Below, in pieces: positions 9,545 through 20,463 of a stretch of 64,000 nucleotides of DNA (positions are counted from its first letter, which is position 1; each line of letters starts with the position of its first letter). Below the pieces are notes generated by a model. It did not search any database. It was not told where the DNA came from and saw nothing but the letters and a program-made list of their open reading frames with translations. The stretch is from Vibrio injensis (lineage in GTDB: Bacteria; Pseudomonadota; Gammaproteobacteria; Enterobacterales; Vibrionaceae): positions 186,001 to 250,000 of the forward strand of contig NZ_BDJF01000011.1 of the NCBI RefSeq assembly GCF_001895205.1, given 5' to 3'. A program made the position numbers and the translations under genes.

Positions 9545-10849
9545 CTACTTGATTTTTTCTATCGTCTCCGCTACGTACACAGCACCCTTACGTATTTCTT
9601 CAATTAATGTTTTAGTAATATTTAACTGATTATTACATTCCGTCACCTTGGCACGTACGCTATCTAGACTCGCTTCTGAGGTTGTCGTTAATTCGGTATT
9701 TCTTTTGACAATAGTGCTAATTTCATCGGTCGCTTTAGAGGTATTGGCTGCAAGTGATCGAACCTCATCGGCAACGACTGCAAATCCACGGCCATACTCG
9801 CCAGCTCTTGCTGCTTCAATCGCCGCATTCAATGCCAATAGGTTAGTCTGATCAGCGATACTAGAAATGGTGGTAACGATTTGCACAATCTGTTTAGATT
9901 GTCCGGCTAGTTGCCCCATTAACTCATTAGCTTTATTGACCGTAGCTTCAATATCTTGTGCACTAGCGGCTGCATCTGCCACCATTTTGGAGCCATCGTG
10001 AGTTAAAGAAACGGTTTCTTGAGAACGCTGCTCGGCAATCAGAGTCGCCTCTTCTATCCGTTTTGACCTTTGTATTCTATCGGTTATATCACTAGCAAAT
10101 TTAGTGACTCGAACCACCTTACCTTGATCATCAAAAATAGGGTTGTAGGTCGCTTCGATCCAAATTTCTTCACCATACTTAGTCAAACGTTTAAATAATC
10201 CCGCTTGAAACTTACCTTTCGCTAATTCGATCCAGAATTTAGGATGTTCTTGATGAAACGCATCATCGCAAAAAATACGGTGGTGTTTGCCAACAATTTC
10301 ATTCAATTGATAACCAAGCGCCGCTAAAAAATTTTTATTGGCTTCAACAATTGTCCCATCCGGCGTAAAAGAGATCACTGCCATCGATTTATCTACCGCA
10401 TTAAAAACGGCCGCCTGTGAATCTAATTTTTGTTTCGCTTTAGTCACATCACTGGCAATTTTAATCACCTTATAGACTTTACCTTGCTGATTTTTAATCG
10501 GTATATAGGTCGCTTCGATCCAAATTTCTTGTCCGCCTTTGGTTAAACGACTGAACGTTCCCGATTGAGACTGGCCTTGAGCAAGCTGCTGCCAAAAAGT
10601 TGCATAAGCCGGAGAATCACTCACTTTTTTAGCACAGAACATTCGATGATGATGCCCTTTAACCTCATCTAAACCATACCCTGTCACTTGCAAGAAAAGC
10701 TTATTTGCAGATAACACTTCACCTTGGGGAGTAAACTCGATGTAGGCGGTATGATTACCGATTGCCGCAAGAATATCGCCCGCGGCGATTAACTGGTCAC
10801 GCTCTTGAGTAACTTGTTTTAATTGTTTGGACTGCTGATTAAAAAACAT
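9545..10849 (-). CDS. Soluble PAS-PAS methyl-accepting chemotaxis protein (BdlA-like layout)
   Basis: 434 residues with no membrane segment or signal peptide. Two PAS domains in tandem (about 30-130 and 150-255) each end in the repeated IWIEATYxPI segment typical of PAS/PAC. They are followed by an MCP signalling domain (about 285-434) whose hairpin tip is the conserved [20 protein letters not shown]. There is no HAMP domain. The layout matches P. aeruginosa BdlA, a cytosolic sensor of biofilm dispersal, and heme- or flavin-PAS chemoreceptors. The cofactor and signal are unknown. No che genes are nearby. AAGGATCG precedes the ATG at 10849. The signalling domain is short after the tip. Confidence 0.88.
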   Translation of the reverse strand: MFFNQQSKQLKQVTQERDQLIAAGDILAAIGNHTAYIEFTPQGEVLSANKLFLQVTGYGLDEVKGHHHRMFCAKKVSDSPAYATFWQQLAQGQSQSGTFSRLTKGGQEIWIEATYIPIKNQQGKVYKVIKIASDVTKAKQKLDSQAAVFNAVDKSMAVISFTPDGTIVEANKNFLAALGYQLNEIVGKHHRIFCDDAFHQEHPKFWIELAKGKFQAGLFKRLTKYGEEIWIEATYNPIFDDQGKVVRVTKFASDITDRIQRSKRIEEATLIAEQRSQETVSLTHDGSKMVADAAASAQDIEATVNKANELMGQLAGQSKQIVQIVTTISSIADQTNLLALNAAIEAARAGEYGRGFAVVADEVRSLAANTSKATDEISTIVKRNTELTTTSEASLDSVRAKVTECNNQLNITKTLIEEIRKGAVYVAETIEKIK

Positions 10850-10947
10850 AAAACGATCCTTATTATCTACGGCTGGGGCTTTAAAAGGGCTTGATTAGCA
10901 AATCCTTGATTACAGTTTATATCATTCTATCCAAAACCTCAGGTTCT

Positions 10948-11595
10948 TTATCTTTTTATCAACCAAACCTCTTCAGCAAAATAACTGACTCCTTTTTTAA
11001 CGCTTTCCGGATGCTGTGCATTCACTTCCTCCCGAGCTAAACGCTGGATATCAAAGCCATTAAATAACTGACGAATTTCTTGTTCATTGACGCTAAATGG
11101 TGGGCCACTACGCTCTTCTTGAGGGTAATCTAAACTGATCAGTAATAGTCTACCTCCGGGATTCAATAAGCTTTTTAAGCGCTCAGCATAATGTACTCGC
11201 ATCTCTTCTGGGAGGGCAATTAAGGCCGCGCGATCATAAATAATATCAACCGGAACCAATGGCGCGGTGAAAATATCCCCAGTATAAAGAGTCAGTTCAT
11301 CAAATTGATAACTCTCATGCTGTGCAGAAAGTTGAGTCACTAATGGCGTATAAAAATGCTCAGCAAAAAATGCCCTTACCGCTATCGGACTCAGTTCGAC
11401 ACCTTGTACATTATCATGCCTAGCAGCTAGCCAGACTAAGTCTTCACTTTTTCCACACAAAGGAACAAAAACGTTATCACTGCGTTGTGGTAACGTCGCT
11501 GACCAATATTCCATGAGTAATGGATTAACGTCATCAAGATGAAAACCAAGCTGATTTGCCGCCCATTTGTTATGCCAAAATTCTGGATCTCTCAT
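10948..11595 (-). CDS. tpm: Thiopurine S-methyltransferase
   Basis: 215 residues of the bacterial TPMT family, which transfers methyl from SAM to thiopurines and, in bacteria, to selenium and tellurium compounds. The start [19 protein letters not shown] is highly typical. It is followed by the SAM motif [16 protein letters not shown] and the later [15 protein letters not shown]. The C-terminal [12 protein letters not shown] also fits. A GAGAAAA ribosome binding site precedes the ATG. It is divergent from relV across 325 bases. Metalloid detoxification is likely but inferred from the family. Confidence 0.92.
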   Translation of the reverse strand: MRDPEFWHNKWAANQLGFHLDDVNPLLMEYWSATLPQRSDNVFVPLCGKSEDLVWLAARHDNVQGVELSPIAVRAFFAEHFYTPLVTQLSAQHESYQFDELTLYTGDIFTAPLVPVDIIYDRAALIALPEEMRVHYAERLKSLLNPGGRLLLISLDYPQEERSGPPFSVNEQEIRQLFNGFDIQRLAREEVNAQHPESVKKGVSYFAEEVWLIKR

Positions 11596-11920
11596 TTTTC
11601 TCTACCATTGTATTATTAAAAGACGACTAGCTTACTGATACGCTAAGTACGCAAAAGGCTGCATTATGCTGTTGTCATCAATAAGGCTCAACATCAAATG
11701 TGAAGGATATACATTTCTTTACATTCGAATGTGGAACTGTGGATCTAATCAAGTGTCTCAACACTGTGACCAAAGCCATATTATTGAAATAGAGAAGATC
11801 GTTTAGGTTGAATTCGTTTCAGTCACCCCAACTTAAACCTTAGTGGCTTCTGTTTGTTGTTGGATTAGCGTTCTTTTAAGTCCTTCTTTTGACCTAAACA
11901 ACGCAAGCTAAGGAGAATGA
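11596..11920. other. tpm/relV intergenic region
   Basis: 325 bases without a gene between divergent tpm and relV. It holds a perfect 12-base palindrome ACATTCGAATGT at 11721-11732, flanked by T-rich DNA, which could be a regulator site. AAGGAG just before 11921 is the relV ribosome binding site. No clear -35/-10 pair stood out. Confidence 0.4.
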
Positions 11921-12697
11921 ATGAGTCTATTGCTAAGAACAACGGCCCTCATGCTATTCATGTTAAGCCGAGCCCCTGCCTTCGCCGCAACCATTCCGGT
12001 CAATGTATCGTCTCAAACGCCTCAAGGAGAATATCAAAATGAAATCAATGCCCAACGTTTTAAGCATAGTTTAAGTGGTTTATACGGTATTCAAACCACA
12101 CATCACTCGGTTATCCAACCGTATAGCAACTTTGATGAACTCTATCAAAAAGCAAGTGATGCTCAACTAGAGCTCGAAACGTTATGCACTAGCGCCGCAA
12201 TGTTGACATCTGCTAAAGCGTTATTTTCTGGAACCAAATCTCGTTCAAGAGCGCTCGAAAAAATTGCATTAGAACTCAATGGCCAACCAGAACGAATTAC
12301 CGATTTAGCACGCGCAACCATCATTGCTGACGATGTACCAAGTTTGGTGGAAGCTTATGAAGTGTTAGGACGCGAAGCAACGATCGTAAAAGTAAAAAAT
12401 CGCTTTAAAACACCAGCGGCCTCTGGTTATCGTGACCTGAATGTCTTAGTCGAACTACCGAAAAGTAAAATCATTGCCGAGGTTCAATTGCACTTAAAAG
12501 CCATTGCTGAGGTAAAAAGCGGCCCTGAGCATCGTTTGTATGAACAAATACAACGTATTGAACGTCAAGCCAGCCGGGAGCAAAGACCTCTTAACGATTG
12601 GGAATTAGCCAAAATTCATCAAATTCGCCATCAATCTCTCAACCTATATCAACAAGCTTGGCAACCTTACATTACGACAAATATCCAAGCAGCTTAA
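11921..12697 (+). CDS. relV: Small alarmone synthetase RelV, with a predicted signal peptide
   Basis: A 258-residue single-domain (p)ppGpp synthetase of the RelA/SpoT synthetase family, with no hydrolase, TGS or ACT domain. From memory, V. cholerae RelV needs K107, D129, R132, L150 and E188. Here K106, D128, R131, L149 and E187 occupy the same places with a constant offset of one, in SGTKSRSR, ITDLARAT, EVLG and IIAEVQLHLK. The first 23 residues (MSLLLRTTALMLFMLSRAPA, then FAA) look like a cleavable signal peptide, which is odd for an enzyme using cytosolic ATP and GTP. The published functional core starts near residue 59, so the N-terminus is not needed for activity. The position near purT and ihfA matches my memory of VC1224. 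Confidence 0.88.
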   Translation: MSLLLRTTALMLFMLSRAPAFAATIPVNVSSQTPQGEYQNEINAQRFKHSLSGLYGIQTTHHSVIQPYSNFDELYQKASDAQLELETLCTSAAMLTSAKALFSGTKSRSRALEKIALELNGQPERITDLARATIIADDVPSLVEAYEVLGREATIVKVKNRFKTPAASGYRDLNVLVELPKSKIIAEVQLHLKAIAEVKSGPEHRLYEQIQRIERQASREQRPLNDWELAKIHQIRHQSLNLYQQAWQPYITTNIQAA

Positions 12698-12720
12698 TTT
12701 AAATTTATTACCCCAATAAT

Positions 12721-12757
12721 AAAGAACGCAGAGTCTCGCTGGCTCTGCGTTCTTTTG
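12721..12757 (+). terminator. relV Rho-independent terminator
   Basis: AAAGAACGCAGAG (12721-12733) pairs perfectly with CTCTGCGTTCTTT (12743-12755), loop of nine, running into TTTTGTTG. It lies 23 bases after the relV stop. Confidence 0.85.
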
Positions 12758-12826
12758 TTGATGTTTTGTCTATCAACGCGTTAGTTTTTGAGCAAACTAA
12801 ACTGAGTTCAATAATTCTTATTATGA

Positions 12827-15247
12827 TTAATCAAAATAAACCACTAACTCAACATTCTCACCTCGTGCTTGCGCATCCAAAGTGAAATAGACATGACCTG
12901 CTTTTTCTACTGGTATCGATAGATATTCATAACTATCTACGCTCGTAGAAGCCCATTGATGAGAGGCTCGACTTGCCCATTGGCCAAAGCTGGCAAAAAG
13001 ATCAACATTACTGTTTGTGGATTGTGTTGGCGTCATCCACACCTGAACCGTACTCACTCCCTCTGGAACATAAATGGCGGCATAACGACGCTGATTAACC
13101 AGCAAAGTTTGACTCTGGTTTTCTTCTAGTCGAATTGGACGTAAGTCATCCTGCTCTTTGGGGGGCAAGCTGACCTGCTCGGTTTGAATTTTTGCTGAAA
13201 GTATTACATCAGAAAACGCTGCTCTTCCAGTAACACTAATGTAATAGCGACCAGCTTGTACATAACCATCAGCTTGTGGTTCTAAGTTAATGGTTTCATT
13301 ACTACTGCCACTAATAAAGTCACTGAATTGATAGTCATAATAATGAGCAACTTGGTTATAACTCATGTATAAATCGGCGTCGCCTTGCCCTGTTATCGAC
13401 ACCTGAAAACTCAAACTGCGTTCAGGAACATCGATATAAAAGCGTTGCTCGGAAAGATAGCTACCGTGTAATGTTATTGGTTGATTAACCACTAATTCTA
13501 TCGGTTGCGCCTCTTGTGGTGGCTCAGGTGTGGGATCCACCGTTTCTGGTTCTTCAAGCTTTAACGTATCTAACCAACGCGAAAAAGCTTCATCGTGCTG
13601 AGCACCCAACTGCTTAACGATTTCAGCCCACTGTGCATATTGACCTTGTCTTGCCAACGTCAACAAGCGCTCCACTTCTTGAGGATGTTCTTCAAGCATA
13701 TAGCGCACCGCGAGATACCCCCAACGATAAATACGATTAGTATCATGAGAATAGGTGGTCGCCATAACATCAGAAAGACTCATTTTTCCCTGTTGAATCG
13801 TGCGAATAGCAGCATCGTAACCTTGTTTGTAATGCATGTATTCCGCAAAACCTTCTAACCACCAAACCATATATCCATGAGCAAGATTCTCACCAAAACC
13901 ACCGTATAAATTGAATCGTCCATCCAAATAATGCACATACTCATGCTCAAGGTTAAGAATCGATAGCGCATCTTCACCGTTAGCATAACGGTAAGCGATA
14001 AATCGTGCCCGATTGTTCGGATCGGCTGGATTGCCCTCTAGATACTGACCACCATTATCCGTCGTGTTATTAAACAAAAATGCGGAATAATCGACGTAAC
14101 TTTGGTTATTCGCAAACACCACAACTTCTACTTTGTCATTCAAATCGTCGGCTACCGGTAGACCACCGCTGTTGACAACCTGATGGAAATCTTGCTCTTT
14201 CGCGTTGAGAACCGAACAGACTTCACGCTCTTGTTGTATGGTCAAATCTTGCGAACGAACAATCGCTGGGCCATCACATTGGTGCCAATTAGGTAATATA
14301 CGCGCTGCCAGATTGTCTTTTTGAGCTTCTATATTTATGTCAGCAATCGCATCTGGAGCAAAATGCTGGAGCATTTCTACCGCAGCTAACCATAACGTTT
14401 CATGTTCACTACCCAACGGGTAACGTTGTAACGTATCTAGCATCACTTGTTTCGCTTGTTGGCGAGTGGCTAACTGAGGAGAAGCTAATAACCGTCCTGT
14501 TTCTCGAACGGCATTAAATACTAAAAATTTCGCATCCGTGGTTAATGCCCATTGGTTATTTTGCGCAAATCGTTCTAGATTATCGATATGCTGTGGATTA
14601 AGAGCTAAGTATTGATAAAACTCATCTCGTCCAATATGACCAGCCATAGCTCTAAATAAATTATTCAGTCCATCAACCCATTGAGTATTTTGGGCCGTGT
14701 CAGGGGTAAAATGGGCCAATAGCGCCATCATACTGTCCATCGTCAATGGCAATTGTTTAATGCTATCTGCCATCAGGCTCATGTTTTTAAAAGCATCGAC
14801 TTGTTCACGACCTTGATTAATCACATGAGGAGAGCGTAGGAACTGATTGATCGCTTGTGCAATACGCTCGCTTAGTGCTTGAGAAAACGGCTGATGTTCG
14901 CCTTGGGCATAAAAGCGTACATAATAAGCCGCACGAATAAATTCGCTTAAATTTTTAATGACCTTCGCTTGCTCCGCCAGACCTTGATACTCATGGACTT
15001 TATCCATGAGTTCATCCTGAACCCTCGCGATACTCGGCTCACTGTATAAATCGTTGAGGCTATCTACTCCAGCGCTATACCATGAACTGTAACATGCGTG
15101 ATCGGCATCGATTATACTAACTAATCTATCCTCTGCTTGAACTAATTCAGAAAAATAACAGCGATGATCAGCCAAACTCGCTGAAGAAAAAGCCAACAAA
15201 CAGGCCAATACTAATGGGCGTTGACGATGTAGAGGAAAAGTAACCAT
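12827..15247 (-). CDS. Secreted M9-family collagenase-like metalloprotease
   Basis: 806 residues from the ATG at 15247, which has GGAGTGAG upstream. The frame is open to 15382, but only this start gives a clean signal peptide (residues 1-26, ending SSASLA). The N-terminal activator region (about 30-340) of M9 enzymes is followed by the catalytic zinc site H435-E436-YV-H439 in LEHEYVHYLDG, with Glu465 in WWLEGFAEY as third ligand. Two C-terminal PPC beta domains (about 590-685 and 705-806) replace the PKD or collagen-binding modules of clostridial enzymes. It probably degrades collagen or gelatin outside the cell. It sits alone between relV and ihfA, convergent with relV, and could be a species-specific insertion. 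Confidence 0.88.
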   Translation of the reverse strand: MVTFPLHRQRPLVLACLLAFSSASLADHRCYFSELVQAEDRLVSIIDADHACYSSWYSAGVDSLNDLYSEPSIARVQDELMDKVHEYQGLAEQAKVIKNLSEFIRAAYYVRFYAQGEHQPFSQALSERIAQAINQFLRSPHVINQGREQVDAFKNMSLMADSIKQLPLTMDSMMALLAHFTPDTAQNTQWVDGLNNLFRAMAGHIGRDEFYQYLALNPQHIDNLERFAQNNQWALTTDAKFLVFNAVRETGRLLASPQLATRQQAKQVMLDTLQRYPLGSEHETLWLAAVEMLQHFAPDAIADINIEAQKDNLAARILPNWHQCDGPAIVRSQDLTIQQEREVCSVLNAKEQDFHQVVNSGGLPVADDLNDKVEVVVFANNQSYVDYSAFLFNNTTDNGGQYLEGNPADPNNRARFIAYRYANGEDALSILNLEHEYVHYLDGRFNLYGGFGENLAHGYMVWWLEGFAEYMHYKQGYDAAIRTIQQGKMSLSDVMATTYSHDTNRIYRWGYLAVRYMLEEHPQEVERLLTLARQGQYAQWAEIVKQLGAQHDEAFSRWLDTLKLEEPETVDPTPEPPQEAQPIELVVNQPITLHGSYLSEQRFYIDVPERSLSFQVSITGQGDADLYMSYNQVAHYYDYQFSDFISGSSNETINLEPQADGYVQAGRYYISVTGRAAFSDVILSAKIQTEQVSLPPKEQDDLRPIRLEENQSQTLLVNQRRYAAIYVPEGVSTVQVWMTPTQSTNSNVDLFASFGQWASRASHQWASTSVDSYEYLSIPVEKAGHVYFTLDAQARGENVELVVYFD

Positions 15248-15525
15248 ATAACTCACTCCAAAGCGCCAGTGAGCTTTCCTAACAATTTGAATAACAATTA
15301 ATGAGATACGCCATTCATATAGGGAAAGACTATCGCCCATTAAGATGGCAGGCACATTATTGGCATCCAGTTGCTTAGGCAAACTTAAACTTAGGCACTT
15401 TATTATTGATTGAACAGAGGCGTGGTTATACGTATAGCGGCAGAGATATGAAACTAGGTTAATTTAAAAATAAGAGGCTGCTTCCAAAACAAAAGTTAAG
15501 AAAGGCTTTTCTATCAACAGGTTAA

Positions 15526-15560
15526 GTAAAAACAACGAGGCCATACGGAGAGTATGGCCT
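15526..15560 (-). terminator. ihfA terminator
   Basis: On the minus strand AGGCCATAC and GTATGGCCT (arms 15552-15560 and 15538-15546) form a 9-bp stem followed by CGTTGTTTTTAC, a U-rich tail. It ends the ihfA message before the collagenase. The stretch 15248-15525 ahead of the collagenase shows only a TATACGTATA palindrome at 15427-15436 and no firm promoter. Confidence 0.8.
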
Positions 15561-15574
15561 GATACGATGTGTTG

Positions 15575-15871
15575 TTATTTTTCTACTGGGATATTTTCGA
15601 CCCGGGCTTTTAACTTTTGTCCGGGACGAAATGTAACGACACGTCGAGCTGAAATAGGAATATCTTCCCCCGTTTTAGGATTTCGACCTGGTCTCTCACT
15701 TTTATCTCGCAGATCGAAATTACCGAAACCAGAGAGTTTTACTTGTTCGCCATTCTCAAGTGCTTTACGAATTTCTTCAAAAAATACTTCTACCGTGTCC
15801 TTGGCATCCCGTTTACTAAAGCCTAGTTTTTCGAACAGGTTTTCAGCCAAATCGGCTTTTGTGAGCGCCAT
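15575..15871 (-). CDS. ihfA: Integration host factor alpha subunit
   Basis: 98 residues, a DNA-bending HU/IHF-family protein that pairs with IhfB. It starts [20 protein letters not shown]. The beta-arm region [20 protein letters not shown] contains the conserved RPGRNPKTG with the intercalating proline. GAGGAAAG precedes the ATG. In E. coli ihfA follows pheT closely. Here 427 bases and a pheT terminator separate them, so it must have its own promoter. Confidence 0.97.
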   Translation of the reverse strand: MALTKADLAENLFEKLGFSKRDAKDTVEVFFEEIRKALENGEQVKLSGFGNFDLRDKSERPGRNPKTGEDIPISARRVVTFRPGQKLKARVENIPVEK

Positions 15872-16241
15872 AAACTTTCCTCAAAGCTAGGTTAAACTTT
15901 GCTGTATTAAGCAGCATCAAAATCATTTTTGTTCAGCCAATCAAAGACATATCGGCTCTGTTGAAAAGTGTATGCCAAGCTTATGATTTTCGCCAACTTT
16001 TTTATTATGAAGGATATCGACTGGGAAGCCTTTAGAATGGTACGTTTTACATACAGCAACAAGATTAAACTCTAATATTTTTTTAAATAAAAAATTTAAA
16101 GCTAAAAAAGTAATTATATATAACTAAAATCAGAATGTATGACTAAAAAAACAAACGTCATCTTTATTGAACTTGATCTTGAATTTTTGTAAATAATCTT
16201 AAAAATCATACTGTTGTTTTTATAATTCTAAAATTAAACCT
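15872..16241. other. AT-rich ihfA upstream region
   Basis: 370 gene-free bases between the pheT terminator and ihfA, strongly AT-rich with many A and T runs at 16070-16220. It must contain the ihfA promoter, but I could not identify one with confidence. No ORF or structured RNA was recognised. Confidence 0.4.
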
Positions 16242-16272
16242 AAAAAAAGCAGATCACGTTGATCTGCTTTTT
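16242..16272 (-). terminator. pheT terminator
   Basis: AAAAAGCAGATC and GATCTGCTTTTT form a 12-bp stem with a 5-base loop. On the minus strand the second arm runs into seven Ts. It lies 26 bases after the pheT stop. Confidence 0.88.
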
Positions 16273-16298
16273 GGTATTACTGCATGTATTGAACCAGG

Positions 16299-18686
16299 TT
16301 AATCTCGCAGCGTTGCAGAGTATTGGTTTGCCACTGCTTGAACAATATTGTTCACTGCAGCAGAAATATCCGCATCTTCTAGCGTTCGCTCAGACGATTG
16401 TAAGATAAGCGCAATAGCTAAGCTCTTCTTACCATCTTCAACGCCTTTACCAATATAAACATCAAACAGCTTAGCATCACGTAATAGCGAACCTCCAGCC
16501 GCTTGACAGGTTGCAACGACATCCCCAGAAGCAACACTTTGATCGACAACCAGAGCAATATCACGACGATTTGCAGGGAACTTGGACAGAGCCACCGCTT
16601 CTGGGATCACTTTGGTATTAATCGCTGACCATTCGATTTCAAATACGATAGTACGACCATTTAAACCAAATTTACGCTCAAGTTCTGGATGAACGGTACC
16701 AATCACGCCTATCTCTTTACCATCTAGTACAATGGCAGCAGCCTGACCAGGATGCAATGCCGGATGCTGCGTTGCAGTAAACTGATAAGCTCGGCCATTC
16801 GCAGTTAAATCGAGGATTGCTTCTACATCGCCTTTTAGATCAAAGAAATCAACGCTAGCCGTTTCCATGTTCCAATGTTCATCACTACAAGTACCAGCGA
16901 TCACACCAGCCAGCATAGGTTCTTGACGCATACCATTTTCAGCAGCTTGATCGGGAATAAAACGCAAACCTTGCTCAAACAAGCGTACGCGCGGCTGTTG
17001 ACGTTTCTGGTTGTGCACCACTGTATTCAGCAAGCCTTGGATTAAGCTAAGGCGCATTGCTGACATATCGGCAGAAATTGGGTTTGGTAAAATGAGGGGT
17101 TCTATATTCGGAACCACTAGTTTTTGCTGTTCTGGTTCAACAAAGCTATAAGTGATAGCTTCGTGATAACCACGATCCACTAACAAATCACGCACACGCT
17201 TGAGCGGTAAACGCGCTTCTTTGTGGACATTCATATTTAATGCTGCTTGAGGTGCTTGATTAGGGATATTGTTATAGCCATAAATACGACCGACTTCTTC
17301 GACTAAATCTTGCTCGATCGCGATATCAAAACGCCAAGTTGGTGCAGTCGCCAGCCAACCTTGTGACGTAGTTTCTACTTGCATACCAAGACGTTGTAGA
17401 ATTTCTACCACATCAGCATCGGCGATAGTATGGCCAAGTAAATTATCCAATGTCGTACGACGTAAAGCGACTTTATTAGCACTTGGAAGATGCTGATCAG
17501 ATTGAGCCGTGATGACTGGTGCCGCTTGACCTCCACAAATATCAATCAGGAGTTGGGTCGCTCGCTCAAGAGCCGCTTGCTGTAACTCGTAATCCACACC
17601 ACGCTCAAAACGCATTGACGAATCCGTATGTAAACCATACCGACGTGCACGTCCGCGAATATGATCTGGCGCGAAGAAAGCCGACTCTAATAACACATCT
17701 TGCGTGCTTGAACTTACCCCAGAATGCTCACCACCAAATACACCGGCAATCGCCAATGGTTTATTATGGTCAGCAATCAATAAAGTATCTGGATTAAGCG
17801 TTGCTTCAGTGCCATCAAGGAGAATTAACTTTTCATCTTGCTCAGCAAGACGTACCACAATACCACCCTCAATCTTTGCCAGATCAAACGCGTGCATTGG
17901 CTGACCTTGCTCTAGCATGACATAGTTAGTGATATCGACAATCGGATCGATCGAACGAATACCGCAACGACGTAACTTTTCCTGCATCCATAACGGTGTC
18001 GCAGCGTTCACATTGACATTTTTGACAATTCGCCCGAGATAACGCGGACAAGCGGCAGGTGCTTGGATATCAATTGTTAAGGTATCGGTAATTGACGCCA
18101 AAACTGGCTCAACCGATGGCTCAGTAATATCCATACGGTTAAGTACACCCACTTCACGCGCCAATCCACGTAAGCTGAAACAATCAGCACGGTTAGCCGT
18201 AAGGTCTACATCGATGGTGACATCATTAAGGCCTAAAAACTCACGAAAATCACAACCAATAGGCGCATCTGGCGCTAATTCCATGATTCCGTCAGATTGA
18301 ATGTCAATCCCTAATTCCGAGAATGAGCACAACATGCCGTGAGAAGGCTGGCCACGTAATTTGGCTTTCTTAATTTTGAAGTCACCTGGCAGTACAGCGC
18401 CAACGGTAGCAACCGCAACTTTCAAGCCTTGACGACAGTTAGCCGCGCCACAAACGATATCAAGTAATTCGTCTTCGCCGACATCAACTTTAGTGATACG
18501 CAGTTTATCAGCGTCAGGATGTTGACCACATTCAACCACTTGACCAACTTTAACACCGTTAAACACGCCAGCAACAGGGAGGACGTCATCGACTTCTAAC
18601 CCTGCCATAGTAATTTGATGGGTCAATTCGTCAGTGCTAACCGCAGGGTTTACCCACTCACGAAGCCAAGATTCGCTAAATTTCAT
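16299..18686 (-). CDS. pheT: Phenylalanyl-tRNA synthetase beta subunit
   Basis: 795 residues, the tRNA-binding and editing subunit of the alpha2-beta2 enzyme. The N-terminal [14 protein letters not shown] is typical. The tRNA-binding (EMAP-like) domain at about 40-150 has [15 protein letters not shown]. The B3/B4 editing domain spans about 210-370, the B5 domain follows, and an anticodon-binding ferredoxin fold is at the C-terminus ([14 protein letters not shown]). It is co-transcribed with pheS, 17 bases upstream. Full family length. Confidence 0.97.
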   Translation of the reverse strand: MKFSESWLREWVNPAVSTDELTHQITMAGLEVDDVLPVAGVFNGVKVGQVVECGQHPDADKLRITKVDVGEDELLDIVCGAANCRQGLKVAVATVGAVLPGDFKIKKAKLRGQPSHGMLCSFSELGIDIQSDGIMELAPDAPIGCDFREFLGLNDVTIDVDLTANRADCFSLRGLAREVGVLNRMDITEPSVEPVLASITDTLTIDIQAPAACPRYLGRIVKNVNVNAATPLWMQEKLRRCGIRSIDPIVDITNYVMLEQGQPMHAFDLAKIEGGIVVRLAEQDEKLILLDGTEATLNPDTLLIADHNKPLAIAGVFGGEHSGVSSSTQDVLLESAFFAPDHIRGRARRYGLHTDSSMRFERGVDYELQQAALERATQLLIDICGGQAAPVITAQSDQHLPSANKVALRRTTLDNLLGHTIADADVVEILQRLGMQVETTSQGWLATAPTWRFDIAIEQDLVEEVGRIYGYNNIPNQAPQAALNMNVHKEARLPLKRVRDLLVDRGYHEAITYSFVEPEQQKLVVPNIEPLILPNPISADMSAMRLSLIQGLLNTVVHNQKRQQPRVRLFEQGLRFIPDQAAENGMRQEPMLAGVIAGTCSDEHWNMETASVDFFDLKGDVEAILDLTANGRAYQFTATQHPALHPGQAAAIVLDGKEIGVIGTVHPELERKFGLNGRTIVFEIEWSAINTKVIPEAVALSKFPANRRDIALVVDQSVASGDVVATCQAAGGSLLRDAKLFDVYIGKGVEDGKKSLAIALILQSSERTLEDADISAAVNNIVQAVANQYSATLRD

Positions 18687-18703
18687 AGTGATAAGCCTCT
18701 GGA

Positions 18704-19717
<1,014 letters not shown>

Positions 19718-19970
19718 TTAAGGCACCCGTGAGGGAATTAAGGGATTCTTGGGTTTTTTAGTAAGCTGTACATAGTAACGAAAGCCGCTGTCAAAGCCAA
19801 ATTGAAATCACATTTCCTTCATTCTTTGCCTGTTTATTCATCGCTAACTCATCAAGTTAGGAACTTGCAAAATAACTTTTAGTTATAGTGATTTTGTCAT
19901 AAATTGATTTTGTTCAAATGACGCTGCCCGTTATGGTTAGAACCACAAAGATTATGACCAGAGGTTGATG

Positions 19971-20453
19971 ATGCCATTAACAGTTTTACCCATTGAAGCA
20001 GAACACGACGCTGCAATTTGCCAAATTATTAAACAAGTCGGTGCTGAATTTGGTGCAGTCGGCGAAGGTTTTGGACCTGCTGATGAAGAAGTTTTAACTA
20101 TGAGTAAGTACTACACTCAGGATAGGCATAGCCTATATCTTGTTGCTCTATTAGATAATGATATTGTTGGAGGGGGTGGAATAGCACCTTTTCAAGATAG
20201 TGGGAGTGTTTGCGAATTAAAAAAGTTGTTCTTACTAGCCAAAAGCCGGGGTTACGGCGGCGGAAGAATCATCGCCGAACGCTGTCTCGAATTTGCTAAA
20301 TCTCAAGGGTTTCAGTACTGTTATCTTGATACCCTTTCTAGTATGTCTTCAGCCATTGCATTGTATGAACGATTGGGTTTTGAGCATCTATCAAAACCTC
20401 TTGAAGGTACTGAACATGGTGGTTGTGATGTTTGGATGATGAAAAAGCTATAA
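19971..20453 (+). CDS. GNAT-family N-acetyltransferase
   Basis: 160 residues from the ATG at 19971. In-frame TTG and ATG codons at 19965 and 19968 sit too close to the AGAGG ribosome binding site. The acetyl-CoA-binding motif A appears as LFLLAKSRGYGGGRIIAERC (R/Q-x-x-G-x-G/A), and motif B as LYERLGFEHL. Substrate unknown. The next gene, a LysR regulator, starts 10 bases later on the same strand, so the two are probably co-transcribed. Confidence 0.82.
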   Translation: MPLTVLPIEAEHDAAICQIIKQVGAEFGAVGEGFGPADEEVLTMSKYYTQDRHSLYLVALLDNDIVGGGGIAPFQDSGSVCELKKLFLLAKSRGYGGGRIIAERCLEFAKSQGFQYCYLDTLSSMSSAIALYERLGFEHLSKPLEGTEHGGCDVWMMKKL

Positions 20454-20463
20454 TCAGGATACT

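Noticed and set aside
15248..15382. 45-residue N-terminal extension of the collagenase
   Set aside because: It would bury the signal peptide behind a polar stretch; GGAGTGAG before 15247 marks the real start.
19740..19815. Phe-rich reading (TTT CAA TTT GGC TTT ... TTT CGT TAC TAT) upstream of pheS, suggesting a pheM-like leader peptide
   Set aside because: The frame has a TGA immediately before the Phe codons and no start after it, and no terminator hairpin with a U-run lies between it and pheS.
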